Below, one piece after another: positions 44,640 to 54,748 of a stretch of DNA of 64,000 nt. Positions within the stretch are counted from its first letter, which is position 1, and the number at the start of each line of letters is the position of its first letter. Source of the stretch: Streptomyces fulvorobeus (GTDB lineage: Bacteria; Actinomycetota; Actinomycetes; Streptomycetales; Streptomycetaceae); contig NZ_BLWC01000001.1 of NCBI RefSeq assembly GCF_013167895.1, positions 6,138,001 through 6,202,000 on the forward strand, given 5' to 3'. A model generated the notes under the pieces. The model did no database searches and had not been told where the DNA came from. It was given only the letters and a program-made list of their open reading frames with translations. Made by a program: the position numbers and the translations under genes.

Positions 44640-45000
44640 GTACAGCCCCAGAAGTCTGGAACAGACAGTGTCGATGCAGTCCCGGAAACGCTAGAGGCGC
44701 TGCGTCTCACTCCTGGTGGCGCCCGCCCCGGCCTCGACGCCAGGGGCAGGCCCGTCGCACAGAACGACCCCACCGCACTCGTCACCGGCGACACCGACTT
44801 CCTCAACCGGCTGGACGATTCCGGGGCATGCGTACGGGAGCGACACAACGCCCCGGCACCCCCTGGTCGGTTACGCGGTCGCGCACCCGGCCACCGCTCC
44901 GACATCGATGAGCGCCCCGTCTGGTTCTCCGGCTCGACGCTCGCCTGTGACCTCTCCCTGCCCGGGTCCGCGACCGCTTCCAACCCGCCCGGTCCCTTGA
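44640..45000 (+). pseudogene. Remnant of a relaxase/mobilisation protein
   Basis: Successive frames read TDFLNRLDDSGACVRER, then HPLVGYAVAHP and ERPVWFSGSTLACDLSLPG. This resembles the central part of Streptomyces relaxases (FFxxLxxLGVxVRxR, VxGYAVAxPG, GEPVWFGGGKLAPDLTLPxLR). It is frameshifted and lacks both ends. It points to a lost plasmid or conjugative element next to the monooxygenase. The identification is from memory. Confidence 0.4.
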
Positions 45001-45061
45001 CACCTCGACGACATTGTGGCTGGTCAGGGCGGTGAAATGGTCAATCTGACCTTGAGTCATA

Positions 45062-46633
45062 GTGGGCGCCATGGACTATGACGTAGTGGTGGCCGGAGGC
45101 GGCCCGGTCGGACTGATGCTGGCCTGTGAGCTGCGGCTCGGAGGCGCGCGAGTGGCCGTCCTGGAGCGCCTCACCGAAGTGGATCCGACGATCAAGGGCG
45201 GGGCGATCACCACGCCCAGCGCCGAGGCACTCCACCGCCGGGGCATGCTGCCGGCGCTGGCCGAGTCGCAGCGACAGGCGATGGACCGCTTCCAGGCGTT
45301 CATGCGCGAGCGGAACGGCGGTCACGGAAAGGGGGCAACAGGCCAAGGTCTCGGCTTCGTTGGGCACTTCGCCGGCATCATGCTGCGCGCCGACCTGGTC
45401 GACCGTACGGAACCGGTCTTCGGCGACGCCGGACCCGCAGCCGAGATCAGTCTCGTGACGCAGCAGGAGATCGAGCGGCTGCTCGGAGACCGGGCGGACG
45501 AGCTCGGCGTCGACGTGCGCCGGGGAGCAGAGCTGACAGGCTTTGACGCGGACGACGGGTCCGTCACCGTACGGACGACCGACGAGGAGATACGAGCCGC
45601 CTGGCTCGTGGGCTGTGACGGCGGCCGCAGCACGGTCCGCAAGCTTGCGGGGTTCGAGTTTCCCGGGACGGCCCCGGAGACCACCTGCCACCAGGCGGTC
45701 GTGGAGATGACCGGCGCCGAGGAGCTGAAGGTCGGCTGGACCGCCACGGACACCGGGGTGTACGCCCACGGGCCGATGCCGGGCCGCGTCGTCACCGTGG
45801 AGTTCGACGGCCCGCCGCCCGACCGGGACGTACCGGTCACCCTTGAGGACCTCCAGGCGCGGCTGCGTCGCGTCTCCGGCGTGGAAGTCACGATCACCCG
45901 GGTGCGGACCGCGACACGCTTCACCGACCACGCCCGCCAGGTCACCGAGTACCGCAAGGGCCGGGTGCTCCTGGCGGGCGACGCGGCGCACGTGCACTCC
46001 GCGTTCGGAAGCCAGGGACTCAGCCTGGGCATCGGGGACGCGATGAACCTCGGATGGAAGCTCGCCGCGGTGATCGGCGGCCGGGCGCCAAGCGGGCTGC
46101 TGGACACGTACACCTCAGAGCGGCACCCGGTCGGCGCGTGGGTCCTGAACTGGACCCGGTCCCAGGTCGCGGCCATGCGCCCGGACCCGCAGTCCCGGGC
46201 ACTGCGCGAGATCGTCAGCGACCTGGCGGAGACGGTCGTGGGCACCACGTACCTGTCCTCGCGGCTCAACGGTGCCGGAGTGCGGTACGAGCTGCCGGGC
46301 GAGCACCCTCTGACCGGCCGCAGCGCCCCGGACCTCGCACTCACCAACGGCCGCCGCCTCGCGGACCACCTCCACAGCGGCCGGGCGCTCCTGCTCGACC
46401 TCACCGACGACCCGGAGCTCCGGGCCCTCGCCGCGGGATACGCCGACCGCGTCGACACCCTGACGACCGGCTGCCACTCCCGCCCGGAACTGGCGGCAGT
46501 CCTCGTCCGTCCGGACGGCTTCACGGCCTGGGCGGCCGACGCGGGGGTGCAAGCCCCGAAGTCGACTGCCGGGCTGGCGAGAGCGCTGGAGGAGTGGTTC
46601 GGCGTGCGGGAGGGCGCGGTGACGACGGGCTGA
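45062..46633 (+). CDS. FAD-dependent aromatic monooxygenase (group A flavoprotein hydroxylase)
   Basis: A 523-residue flavoprotein hydroxylase of the type that oxidises aromatic polyketides and phenols (PHBH-like; RdmE/MtmO relatives). FAD and NADPH motifs are present: YDVVVAGGGPVGLMLACELR (GxGxxG), VGCDGGRSTVRKLAGFEFPG (DG motif) and RVLLAGDAAHVHSAFGSQGL (GD motif), followed by SLGIGDAMNLGWKLAAVIGG. A thioredoxin-like C-terminal domain follows from about residue 400. ATG 45062 or 45071 are possible starts. It is convergent with the ACP-ketosynthase-hydrolase operon 500 bases on, so the two may share a pathway. Confidence 0.92.
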   Translation: MGAMDYDVVVAGGGPVGLMLACELRLGGARVAVLERLTEVDPTIKGGAITTPSAEALHRRGMLPALAESQRQAMDRFQAFMRERNGGHGKGATGQGLGFVGHFAGIMLRADLVDRTEPVFGDAGPAAEISLVTQQEIERLLGDRADELGVDVRRGAELTGFDADDGSVTVRTTDEEIRAAWLVGCDGGRSTVRKLAGFEFPGTAPETTCHQAVVEMTGAEELKVGWTATDTGVYAHGPMPGRVVTVEFDGPPPDRDVPVTLEDLQARLRRVSGVEVTITRVRTATRFTDHARQVTEYRKGRVLLAGDAAHVHSAFGSQGLSLGIGDAMNLGWKLAAVIGGRAPSGLLDTYTSERHPVGAWVLNWTRSQVAAMRPDPQSRALREIVSDLAETVVGTTYLSSRLNGAGVRYELPGEHPLTGRSAPDLALTNGRRLADHLHSGRALLLDLTDDPELRALAAGYADRVDTLTTGCHSRPELAAVLVRPDGFTAWAADAGVQAPKSTAGLARALEEWFGVREGAVTTG

Positions 46634-47127
46634 TCCGCCGCTCCGGGTGGGGCGGGGGCGTGAACTGTGCTTGCTTGGACGACAGTGCTCTCCGCAGCCG
46701 CACGTAACGAGTAGTGCGGGGGATTCCGACTGCGCCGACGGCCCAGGCTGTACGGGTGCCGGGCACGAGGCGCAGGTCGTGCAGCACGAAGTGCTGGCGC
46801 CGGTCCTTTTCGGTGATCTTTCCGGAGTGGCGGGCGACCGGCTCCGGATCCTTGATCACGCGCTGCGTGCAGTCGGCGGCACGGTGCTGCTCGCTGCCCA
46901 CCGTGCTGCCCGGGACGAGCCCCCGCGCCGTCCCCGGTCGCCGACACGGTGAGCTCGTAGGCACTCTCCCCAGAGATCCCGAAGGCAGTGGGGACTTTCC
47001 GCCAGCGTGAGATCAGTGATCTGCAAGAGTAACCGGCCAGACCTCTGAGCCCGGTGGTCCGAAGGCCGTCCCCCGATGGCCAGGAGCACGCGCCGGACTG
47101 GGTCCCCGGGAACAAGCACGCCGTCGG
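46634..47127. other. Gene-free convergent stretch
   Basis: About 490 bases between the convergent monooxygenase and hydrolase genes. No gene supported on either strand and no clean hairpin seen. Confidence 0.35.
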
Positions 47128-48165
47128 TCAGACGCCGCTACCGCTCCGACACGAGGATGTCGATACCGCCTCACACCCCCGCGTGTGTTCCGTCTGCGGT
47201 GCGTTCCCCTGGCACGCCTGCGCTGTGCCATGTGCTGCCCTGTCTTCCTCCGGCACCACATACTGCGCGTCGTCCAGTGACTGTCCGGTGAAGTACCGCA
47301 GCGCCAGGTCCGCTACATCGTGAGCTCGTTCCAGTACGACCCAGTGGTCTGACTCGCGCATGGTGACGAATCTGCTGTTCTCGATCGTGGTGGTGAAGGC
47401 CCGCTGATCGTTCACCGGAGTGAGGGTGTCGTGCTCGCCGCTGAAGACCAGTGTCGGCACCCCGGTGAGGCCGCCGTCCAGGAGGGCGGGTCCCGAGCTG
47501 AGGACGTGGTCCAGTGAGGCCCGGGCGTGTGGCGTGCGGGAGTAGGTATGGAAGACGGCCCGCTTCACATACCGGTAGGCCAAGTGGCGGTTGAGTACCG
47601 GGCGGTTGGGGTCCATGCACAGCATCGACTTGGCGAACAGTGCCGCGAAGTCGTGGAGCCGCCCGGCCGCCAGCTCAGCGGCCAGCTCACGCAGCCGTGC
47701 GTACTGCGCGTCGGACATGGAGGTCGGAACTCCGCCAAGCACGAGCCGTGCGATCCGCCGGGGCTGTCGCTGGGCGCAGAGGTAGGCGACGGCCGATCCG
47801 AAGGAGTAGCCGAACAGGTTGACGCGCTCCAGGCCGAGGTCGTCGATGATCTGCTCGATTGCCCGGCAGAGCAGCGGGAGTGCGTCGCGCACGGTCAGTG
47901 GATCGGCGCTGCCCGTGCCGGGGAGGTCGGCGGTGATCACGCTCGTCACCGGTCCCAGCCGGTCCTCTATCTGAGGCCACCCGTACATGCCCTGCAGGGC
48001 GCCGCCCAGGACGAGAACCGGCTCGGTGGTGGTGCGCGGTCCTGGCACCAGTCGGTAGGAGTACGACAGCCCGTCCACGGTCAGGGAACGGACGATTTCC
48101 TCGGTCATGAGTTCCTCACGTTGCTGGCGCATACCCGGGCGGAGCACCGGTTGCGGCTGGGTCAC
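47128..48165 (-). CDS. Alpha/beta hydrolase, last gene of the ACP-KS operon
   Basis: A 345-residue alpha/beta hydrolase: nucleophile elbow VNLFGYSFGSAVAYL (Ser121), acid in LVFSGEHDTLTPV and catalytic His in RESDHWVVLERA. Relatives release or hydrolyse thioesters and esters in biosynthetic pathways. The last 45 residues (after FTGQSLDD) are an unusual polar extension with three Cys. GTG 48165 overlaps the ketosynthase stop by four bases (GTGA), favouring translational coupling. ATG 48108 with GAGGAA is the alternative start (326 residues). Confidence 0.85.
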   Translation of the reverse strand: MTQPQPVLRPGMRQQREELMTEEIVRSLTVDGLSYSYRLVPGPRTTTEPVLVLGGALQGMYGWPQIEDRLGPVTSVITADLPGTGSADPLTVRDALPLLCRAIEQIIDDLGLERVNLFGYSFGSAVAYLCAQRQPRRIARLVLGGVPTSMSDAQYARLRELAAELAAGRLHDFAALFAKSMLCMDPNRPVLNRHLAYRYVKRAVFHTYSRTPHARASLDHVLSSGPALLDGGLTGVPTLVFSGEHDTLTPVNDQRAFTTTIENSRFVTMRESDHWVVLERAHDVADLALRYFTGQSLDDAQYVVPEEDRAAHGTAQACQGNAPQTEHTRGCEAVSTSSCRSGSGV

Positions 48166-49402
48166 GCGCGGGTGAGCACAAGGGCGGCGGTGAATCCGCC
48201 GAAGCCCATCGACGTCTTCACCGCACAGTCCAGGCGGGCGGGCCGGGCTTCCTTGGCCACCACCTCCACCCGGATACCAGGATCGAGGGAGGTGAGGTTG
48301 GCGGTGGCAGGAATGAGCTGGTCGCGCAGAGCGAGCACGCTCAGCGCGGTCTCGATCCCCCCGCTGGCCCGAGGGTGTGCCCGGTCATCGCTTTGGTGGA
48401 CGTGACGAGAGGGCCTTGTCCGCAGACCCGGGCGATAACGGCGCTCTCCACCAGGTCGTTGACAACGGTCGCGGTGCCGTGGGCATTGACGTGGTCGACG
48501 TCCGCACCGTCGAGCCCCGCGTCCGCCAAGGCGGCGCGCAGCGCCCGTTCCAGCCCAGCCCCGTCGGGGGCGGGTGCGACGGTCGCGTCGGCGTCGGTGG
48601 CGGCCCCGTACCCGGCGAGCTGGGCCAGGACCGTAGCGCCGCGCGCACGGGCATGCTCGAGGGACTCCAGGACCAGTACTCCGGCGCCCTCCCCGAGGAC
48701 GAAACCGTCCCGGTCGGCGTCGAAGGGGCGGCAGGCCGCCGCCGGGTCGTCCCGGCGCGTGGACAGGGCTTTCAGCTGATTGGCACCGGCCACCAGCAGC
48801 CGGTTGGCGACGGACTCCGCACCGCCTGCGATGGCGATGTCGCAGGCGCCGGCCCGCAGCAGTTGCAGGGCCGTGCCGAGTGCATGCGTGCCCGAGGCAC
48901 AGGCCGTGGAGACAGCGAAACTGGGACCGCCGGCGCCGAGATCGCGACACACGCTGTCGGCGGCACCACTGACGGGCGTCAGCAAACCCACCTTGGGCGA
49001 GACCCGCCGCGGCCCTCGTTCACCGAGTACGGCGGCCTGTTCGTCGTAAAAGGGCAGGCCGCCGTGGCCCGAGCCGATGACCACCGCGACCCGGTTGCCG
49101 TCCCATACGTCGCGGTTGAGCCCCGCCGCCGCGACCGCCTCGCGAGCCGCGACCACTGCCATCTGAGCGAAACGGTCCATCAAGCGGGAGGTCGCCACCC
49201 CCAGTAGCGCGTCGGAATCGAACCCGCCGACGGTATACGCGAAATCGCAGGGCATGCCCTCCAGCGCCGGATGCGGCCCCACGCCGGACGGCACGGTGGA
49301 TCGCGTGATCCGGTGCCACGTCTGTTCGGCACCGATACCAGCCGCGGTGACCAGCCCCACCCCGGTCACCGCCGCGGACGATGCGCCGCGGGCCGCCTTC
49401 AC
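48162..49402 (-). pseudogene. Ketosynthase (FabF-like), frameshifted near the C-terminus
   Basis: A FabF-type beta-ketoacyl-ACP synthase starting at ATG 49402. The catalytic Cys168 (AVSTACASGTHALG), His308 (HVNAHGTATVVNDL) and His342 (TKAMTGHTLG) are all present. A one-base deletion in the GGGCC after HTLG (about 48366-48372) ends the frame early (stop 48341). The other frame carries the normal C-terminus (SGGIETALSVLALRDQLIPA, then MGFGGFTAALVLTRA) to the stop at 48162. It would make about 413 residues if repaired. As read it lacks the last 60 residues and should be inactive, unless the indel is a sequencing error. It overlaps its ACP and the hydrolase. Confidence 0.85.
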
Positions 49403-49644
49403 ATGGCCGCCTTGATGCCCACAAGATCGATGAGCTGGGCGAGGGTGTGCCGAGAGGTCAGATGCACGTCGTCCAAGTCGATGGCCATCCGTTCCTCGAT
49501 GATTACCCGCAGTTCTTCAAGAGCCAGGGAGTCCATACGCAATTGATGGAGAGGGGTGTCCGCCGGGACCGACTGCGGATCGATCCCGAAGTGCTGCATC
49601 AGTACGTCCTGGACATGTCGCGCGGCATCCACGCAGGCATCCAT
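49399..49644 (-). CDS. Acyl carrier protein
   Basis: An 81-residue acyl carrier protein. The phosphopantetheine site is LHQLRMDSLALEEL, with Ser39 in the DSL motif, followed by the usual helix (RVIIEERMAIDLDDVHL) and a short end. AGGAGG precedes ATG 49644. Its stop overlaps the ketosynthase start by four bases, so both are made together. It is the first gene of a three-gene unit (ACP, KS, hydrolase). No acyltransferase or reductase is present, so a starter or a short acyl chain must come from elsewhere. Confidence 0.93.
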   Translation of the reverse strand: MDACVDAARHVQDVLMQHFGIDPQSVPADTPLHQLRMDSLALEELRVIIEERMAIDLDDVHLTSRHTLAQLIDLVGIKAAM

Positions 49645-50258
49645 GGGCCCCTCCTGTTGCGTCGGTGTCCGGACAGCGATCGGCTGCTCCGGTTGCTGAA
49701 CGCTCGAACCGATCGGTAGTTACGATCCCGTCGCGGTCCCTGGATCGAAGACGTTGCATACCAGGATAAATCGTGCGGTGCTTCCGATTATCACGTCGAT
49801 GGGCGCGGCAGCGGATCCCGTTGGCGCCGCACGCCCGGCCACCGCACCGGTGCGCTTCCGGGGGCGCCGCGTTCTCGCCACTGCACCGTGGTGCACGCAC
49901 GGAAGGAGATGGTGTGCGAACGGGTCCGGCCGCGCGCACCGGCTCCTCGTGCGGCCGGACCAGCGCACGGGGCGAGTACCCGTGCACGAGCTTCCGTCGA
50001 GGCATTGACACCGACCAGTACCTACATCGCGGACCGGGTGGCCACCAAGCTGCGCTGGAACCTGACCGTCGACGACACCGAACGCGCCACCTGACGGAGT
50101 TGTCCGTGGGCCGCGGCCCGTGGACCCTTGATCACACCCCGGCCCTGTGACCAGAAGCTGCAGAGTGGACGGGCTTCCGCGGAACCTGCGATGCGTTTGC
50201 CGTTTCCTGTGGCGCGTTGTACGGGACAGGGGCGCTGTGGCTGCGGGATGCTGAGGCG
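49645..50258. other. Gene-free divergent promoter region
   Basis: About 610 bases between the leftward ACP operon and the rightward ligase gene. No supported gene; it should hold both promoters. Confidence 0.4.
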
Positions 50259-51407
50259 ATGGACGCTCAGGAGCGGGAAATACCCACCGTGGGGGTGGAG
50301 GAGGAGTACTTCCTCGTGGACCCGGTAACGCGGTCGGTGGTATCCGCCGGCCCGCGGGTGGTGGCGCGTGCAGTCTTGGAGGTGGGGGACCTGGTCTCGG
50401 AAGAGTTCACCGGGTACCAGATCGAGGTCAAGACGCGCCCATGTACGACGATGGGGGAGCTGCGGGCTGAGCTGGTCCGTGTGCGGGCGGCCGCGGTCTC
50501 GGCGGCCGGGCAGGAGGGCCTGCGGCTGTGTGCCTCGGGCACCCCAGTCACCGCGCCCGTTGACCAGGCGCCCGATGTGGGTGACCATCCCCGCTACCGG
50601 GCGGGACTCAAGCAGTACCGTGCCATGCTCGACGACTTCGACATCAGCGCCTTCCACGCCCATGTGTACCTTCCCGACCGGGAGCAGGCCGTGCTGGCGG
50701 GCAACCACCTGCGCCCCTGGTTGCCCCTGCTGGTGGCGCTGAGCGCCAACTCCCCCTTCCATCACGGCATCGACACCGGCTATGCCAGCTGGCGGTCGGT
50801 GATCCGCTCCCGCTTCCCCTGCCTGGGCCCTCCGCCCTATGCCAGGTCGCTGGCCCATCACGAACAGCTGGCCGCCGCGATGGCCGCCTCCGAGGCGATG
50901 CTGAACGCCGGCATGCCGTACTGGGACATCCGCCCCCATCCGCACCTGCCGACCCTGGAAGTACGCTCCATGGACGTCCTGACGGACGTCGACGACACGG
51001 TCGCGCTCACCGCGCTGATCAGGGCCACAGTGGTGACGGTCGCCCACCGGGTCGAGGAAGGCGACCGGGGACCGCAGGTGTGCAGCGAGCTGCTGCGCGC
51101 CGCGTACTGGCGCGCGGCCCGCGACGGCTGGACCGGCAGCGGCATCGACGTCCTGACCGCAACACCCATGTCGTTCGCAGACCAGGCGGCACAGCTCGTC
51201 GCCTACGTGCGCCCGGTACTGGAGCGGTACAACGACCTGGACCTGGTCAAGACATTCCTGGCACGGCTGAACACCCGGGGCTCCGGCGCCGACCTCCAGC
51301 ATTCCTGGAACGGTACGCAAGCGGGCCTGCACGCAGTCGTGGACGGCCTCATCCAGGCTACGACCTCTCCCAGCATCAAAGGTACGGAGCCCCTCACAGT
51401 GCAGTGA
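50259..51407 (+). CDS. YbdK-type carboxylate-amine ligase (GCS2 family)
   Basis: A 382-residue GCS2-family ligase of the YbdK type: IPTVGVEEEYFLVDPVTRSV (acidic Mg/ATP strand), ALSANSPFHHGIDTGYASWR, PYWDIRPHPHLPTLEVRSMD and SFADQAAQLV. YbdK proteins show weak gamma-glutamylcysteine synthetase activity, but their true substrate is often unknown. It is unlike the larger cluster ligase at 13669 beyond the shared fold. ATG 50259 begins MDAQEREIPTVGVEEEY and fits the family start. It is monocistronic. Confidence 0.92.
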   Translation: MDAQEREIPTVGVEEEYFLVDPVTRSVVSAGPRVVARAVLEVGDLVSEEFTGYQIEVKTRPCTTMGELRAELVRVRAAAVSAAGQEGLRLCASGTPVTAPVDQAPDVGDHPRYRAGLKQYRAMLDDFDISAFHAHVYLPDREQAVLAGNHLRPWLPLLVALSANSPFHHGIDTGYASWRSVIRSRFPCLGPPPYARSLAHHEQLAAAMAASEAMLNAGMPYWDIRPHPHLPTLEVRSMDVLTDVDDTVALTALIRATVVTVAHRVEEGDRGPQVCSELLRAAYWRAARDGWTGSGIDVLTATPMSFADQAAQLVAYVRPVLERYNDLDLVKTFLARLNTRGSGADLQHSWNGTQAGLHAVVDGLIQATTSPSIKGTEPLTVQ

Positions 51408-51835
51408 GAGCTCCTGCAGCAGGCCCTCTCGTGGGAAGACTCTGACGGCACATCCGGCGGTCGGACGGTGCCCACCGCCTGACCGGCGTTCAACGAACCT
51501 TCTGGTACGCGCGGTGCTCCTGGTGCCTCAGGCGTCCTTGCCTCGGTGCTGTTGCAGGCGAACCGGCCCTGCGGCACCGCCTACTGCCCGGCGAAGTTGG
51601 CCCCCCTCCACCACTGCGGTCCCCCTCCACCCCAGCCGGCCCCCCCGTGACCGCCTGCCAGCTCCCTCTGCCCCTCGGCTTCTCCTTCACGCTCCTGCTT
51701 TTCCTCGACAACCACCGACCGGAAAGACAGCGCACAGAGGACCTCGCGCCACTGACACGGGCAGGGCGCGTGCGTATCGGCCGCGCACGATGTTGACGTC
51801 CCGGGCCCGAACCTCCCGCGAGTAAGGGTCCCCGC
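51408..51835. other. Gene-free stretch
   Basis: About 430 bases with no supported gene between the convergent ligase and macro-domain genes. Confidence 0.35.
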
Positions 51836-52360
51836 CTACGCCGTCAGCGCCTCCTCGAAGTGGGCGTACGCCTCCTCGCCCAAGAGCACGAACCGGACCT
51901 CGGTGACCGGAGGGAGCACAGCCTCGCGGACCGTGCGCACGGCGATCCGCGCCCCGTCGTCGAGCGGCCAACCGTAAATGCCCGTCGAGATCGCCGGAAA
52001 GGCAACCGTCCGTGCTCCCAGTGCCGACGCCACCCGCAGGGACTCCCGGTAGCAGGAGGCCAGCAACGCGGAACGGTCCTCCGTGCCCGACCAGACCGGG
52101 CCCACGGTGTGGACGACGTGCTCCGCGTGCAGGCGGCCGGCCGTCGTCGCCACCGCCTGGCCGGTCGCCAGCCCTTTGCCGTAGCGCGAAGCTCGCAGGC
52201 CACGGCAGGCGGCGAGGATCTCGGGCCCCCCGCACCGGTGGATTGCACCGTCCACCCCACCGCCGCCGAGAAGTGAGGAGTTGGCGGCGTTGACCAGGAC
52301 GTCGGCGTACTGCTCGGTGATATCCCCGCGTACGAGGGTGATCGTCGCTCGTGTCGTCAT
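51836..52360 (-). CDS. Macro-domain protein (O-acetyl-ADP-ribose deacetylase type)
   Basis: A 174-residue macro domain: TITLVRGDITEQYADVLVNA, ANSSLLGGGGVDGAIHRCGG (phosphate loop, with Asn and Asp), VVHTVGPVW and VAFPAISTGIYGWPLDDGAR. MacroD-type enzymes bind ADP-ribose and remove it from proteins or from O-acetyl-ADP-ribose. The full set of binding residues is present, so it is likely active. It starts at ATG 52360 and stands alone. Confidence 0.93.
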   Translation of the reverse strand: MTTRATITLVRGDITEQYADVLVNAANSSLLGGGGVDGAIHRCGGPEILAACRGLRASRYGKGLATGQAVATTAGRLHAEHVVHTVGPVWSGTEDRSALLASCYRESLRVASALGARTVAFPAISTGIYGWPLDDGARIAVRTVREAVLPPVTEVRFVLLGEEAYAHFEEALTA

Positions 52361-52662
52361 ACCAACGGGAGCCTAGCCACCGGACGAGAGGTACAGCGCC
52401 GACTTCATGCCTGCACACACAGTGCTCGACGAACCCCGCGTCGTCGTCCTGCAACGCGGTGCCGACCAGGACTTCCGCGGCCTCGTCCTCTGCTGAGCGT
52501 CTACGCAGAGCTCGCTCCAACGTCTCAACCACCACGCCGCGAGACTCAGCGGAGCGCATCTCGGGGCTACCTGCCGTGGACCCTTGCGGTAGGGCGAGAC
52601 GAATGTTGAGTCGGGCTCCGCTTCGGCGGGTCTGTCAGGACGCGAACTGACCTCCACCCGCT
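52361..52662. other. Stretch with a possible decayed helical-repeat fragment
   Basis: No intact gene. On the minus strand 52390-52559 encodes ERALRRRSAEDEAAEVLVGT then ALQDDDAGFVEHC, which looks like the end of a HEAT-repeat protein. The similarity is weak and from memory. Confidence 0.25.
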
Positions 52663-54152
52663 TCAAGCCGACTCACCCCGGCCCCGGAGGGCCACCTCGC
52701 TCCAGGAACTGACCTTCACCGGGTCGGTGTCGGGTGCGCTGTGCCGCTCAGCCCAGTTCTGCAGGGCCGTGCGGCACGCGTGGTCGAGGTGCTGCAGCCC
52801 TGACAAGTCCACCACGATCGGCCGGTCTTGTGGAAGGGCCTCCAAGCTGTCGAGTATCTTCGGCAGCCGCAGGAACGTCGCATTGCCCGACAGGTACACC
52901 TGGATCGGACCGGCGCCTTTGTCTATGACCTCTGTCTTCAGGTGCGATACCTCCCAAGCAGTCTTTATCACCGCCAGAGCCAGACCGATGAGCACGCCCT
53001 CGAACATGTTCACGGCCACGATCGACACAGCCGTGACCATCAAAATCAGCGCCTCACCTTTGGATCCCCGCCACAACCCGGTGATCTGACGGAACGGGAT
53101 CAGCTTCCAGCCCGCGTGCACCAGGATGCCGGCGAGGGCGGGCAGCGGGATCAGAGCCAGCGTGGAGGGCAGCGCGACTGCGAACAGCAGTAGCCACACG
53201 CCGTGCAGGACACGGGATGCCTTGGTCCTCGCGCCCGCGTTGACGTTGGCGGAGCTGCGCACGATCACTGCGGTCATCGGCAGCGCTCCGAGCAGGCCGC
53301 ACACCGTATTGCCCGCGCCCTGGGCGACCATCTCCTTGTCGTACTGGGTGCGTGGACCGTCGTGCAGCCGGTCCACTGCGGCCGCGCTGAACAGCGACTC
53401 GGCGGAGGCGATCAGCGCGAACGCGATGATCGTTCCCCAGATGGCCGGGCCGGCGAGTGCACCGAAGGCATCGGCGCCGGGCGGCTGGATGACGCCGAGC
53501 AGCCCCTCCACCTCGACGGTGGCAACGGGCAGGCTCAAGGCGAGCGAGGCGACCGTGGCCAGCAGGATCGCAGCGAGGGCGCCGGGCACAACCTGCACCT
53601 TTTTCGGCATTTCCTTCCACAGTCGGATGACCGCGATGGTCCCCGCGCCGATCGCAAGTGAGGCGAGCGCTTCGGTGCTGCCGAAGGCGTCGCCGAACAC
53701 CCCGGGTATACCGACGATCTTGCCGATGCCGGTTTCCGGGGCCTTCAGACCTGCCGCCGCGTATATCTGCCCGGCGATGATCACCATGCCGATGCCGCAG
53801 AGCATGCCCTCGACGACAGAGACGGATATGGCCCGGAACCAGCGGCCGATCCTGAGGAAGCCCATGGCCAGCTGTAATAGTCCGGACATCAGCACGATCA
53901 CGCCGAGCGCGGCCACTCCGAACTCGCTGACCGCCTCGAATACCAGCACGGTCATGCCTGCGGCCGGCCCCGACACCTGGAGGCTGCTGCCAGGCAGAAA
54001 GCCGGTGACCAGGCCCCCCACGATGCCGGTGACCAGGCCCAGCTCCGGGGGACTCCGGAGGCTGCCGCCACGCCGACGCATAGCGGCACGGCGACCAGGA
54101 AGACGACGATGGAGGCAGCGAAGTCCTGCCGCATGTAGGGGAGCTTCGTCAT
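52663..54152 (-). pseudogene. SulP-family anion (bicarbonate/sulfate) transporter, frameshifted
   Basis: A SulP transporter that would be about 496 residues. From ATG 54152 the frame reads MTKLPYMRQDFAASIVVFLV and AVPLCVGVAAASGVP, then breaks at a run of five C bases on the coding strand (54047-54051 as given). The next frame continues PELGLVTGIVGGLVTGFLPG and SSLQVSGPAAGMTVLVFEAV through ten or so TM helices to the cytoplasmic STAS domain (RPIVVDLSGLQHLDHACRTA). One extra C restores the frame. It follows the carbonic anhydrase by 14 bases, so the pair suggests bicarbonate uptake. Either it is newly inactivated or the indel is an error. Confidence 0.85.
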
Positions 54153-54166
54153 CGCAACCAGCCCCT

Positions 54167-54748
54167 TCACAGCGCCTCGAAGGTGTCGGACTCCGCGCGA
54201 TTTTGGCGCACGACCCCGGTGTGCACCTCGTAGTACCACCCGTGCAGCCGGAGTTGGCCCGCCCGCAGGCGGGGCTCGATACACGGGTAGGAGCGCAGCC
54301 GCAGCAGTTGCGTCCGGACGTGGTTCTGTACGGCCTCGGCGACCGTCGGATCCGCGGGGTCGGAACACTTGGGTTCCTCGGCGGCGTGCCTGAGCCAGTC
54401 GCGCACGGCGGGTACGGCGTTCAGGTCGTCGCCGCGTACCAGCGCGCCGACGGCGCCGCAGTGGGAGTGGCCGCAGACCACGATGTGCTGGACCCCGAGG
54501 ACTTGCACGGCGTACTCGATGGTGGCCGCCTCCCCGGTGGGAGCCCCGGAACCGTAAGGGGGGACGATGTTGCCTGCCGTGCGCAGCTCGAAGAGCTGGC
54601 CGGGGCGGGCACCCGTGATCAGGGCCGGGACGACCCTGGAATCGGCGCAGGTGATGAACAGAACCTCAGGGGACTGGCCTTCGGCCAGCTCGGCGAACTC
54701 ATCAGAGCGCTGTCCGAACGTGCGGGCGTTGTCGATGAGGGGCTGCAT
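54167..54748 (-). CDS. Beta-class carbonic anhydrase
   Basis: A 193-residue beta-carbonic anhydrase, which interconverts CO2 and bicarbonate. The zinc ligands are Cys34 in LFITCADSRV (with the Asp36-Arg38 pair), His94 and Cys97 in VVCGHSHCGAV. LFELRTAGNIVPPYGSGAPT is typical. AAGGAG precedes ATG 54748; the open frame further upstream lacks the fold. It is the first gene of a two-gene unit with the SulP transporter. Confidence 0.93.
   Translation of the reverse strand: MQPLIDNARTFGQRSDEFAELAEGQSPEVLFITCADSRVVPALITGARPGQLFELRTAGNIVPPYGSGAPTGEAATIEYAVQVLGVQHIVVCGHSHCGAVGALVRGDDLNAVPAVRDWLRHAAEEPKCSDPADPTVAEAVQNHVRTQLLRLRSYPCIEPRLRAGQLRLHGWYYEVHTGVVRQNRAESDTFEAL

Noticed and set aside
45038..45056. 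GGTCA-N3-TGACC inverted repeat upstream of the monooxygenase
   Set aside because: Short and there is no regulator gene adjacent; could be chance.
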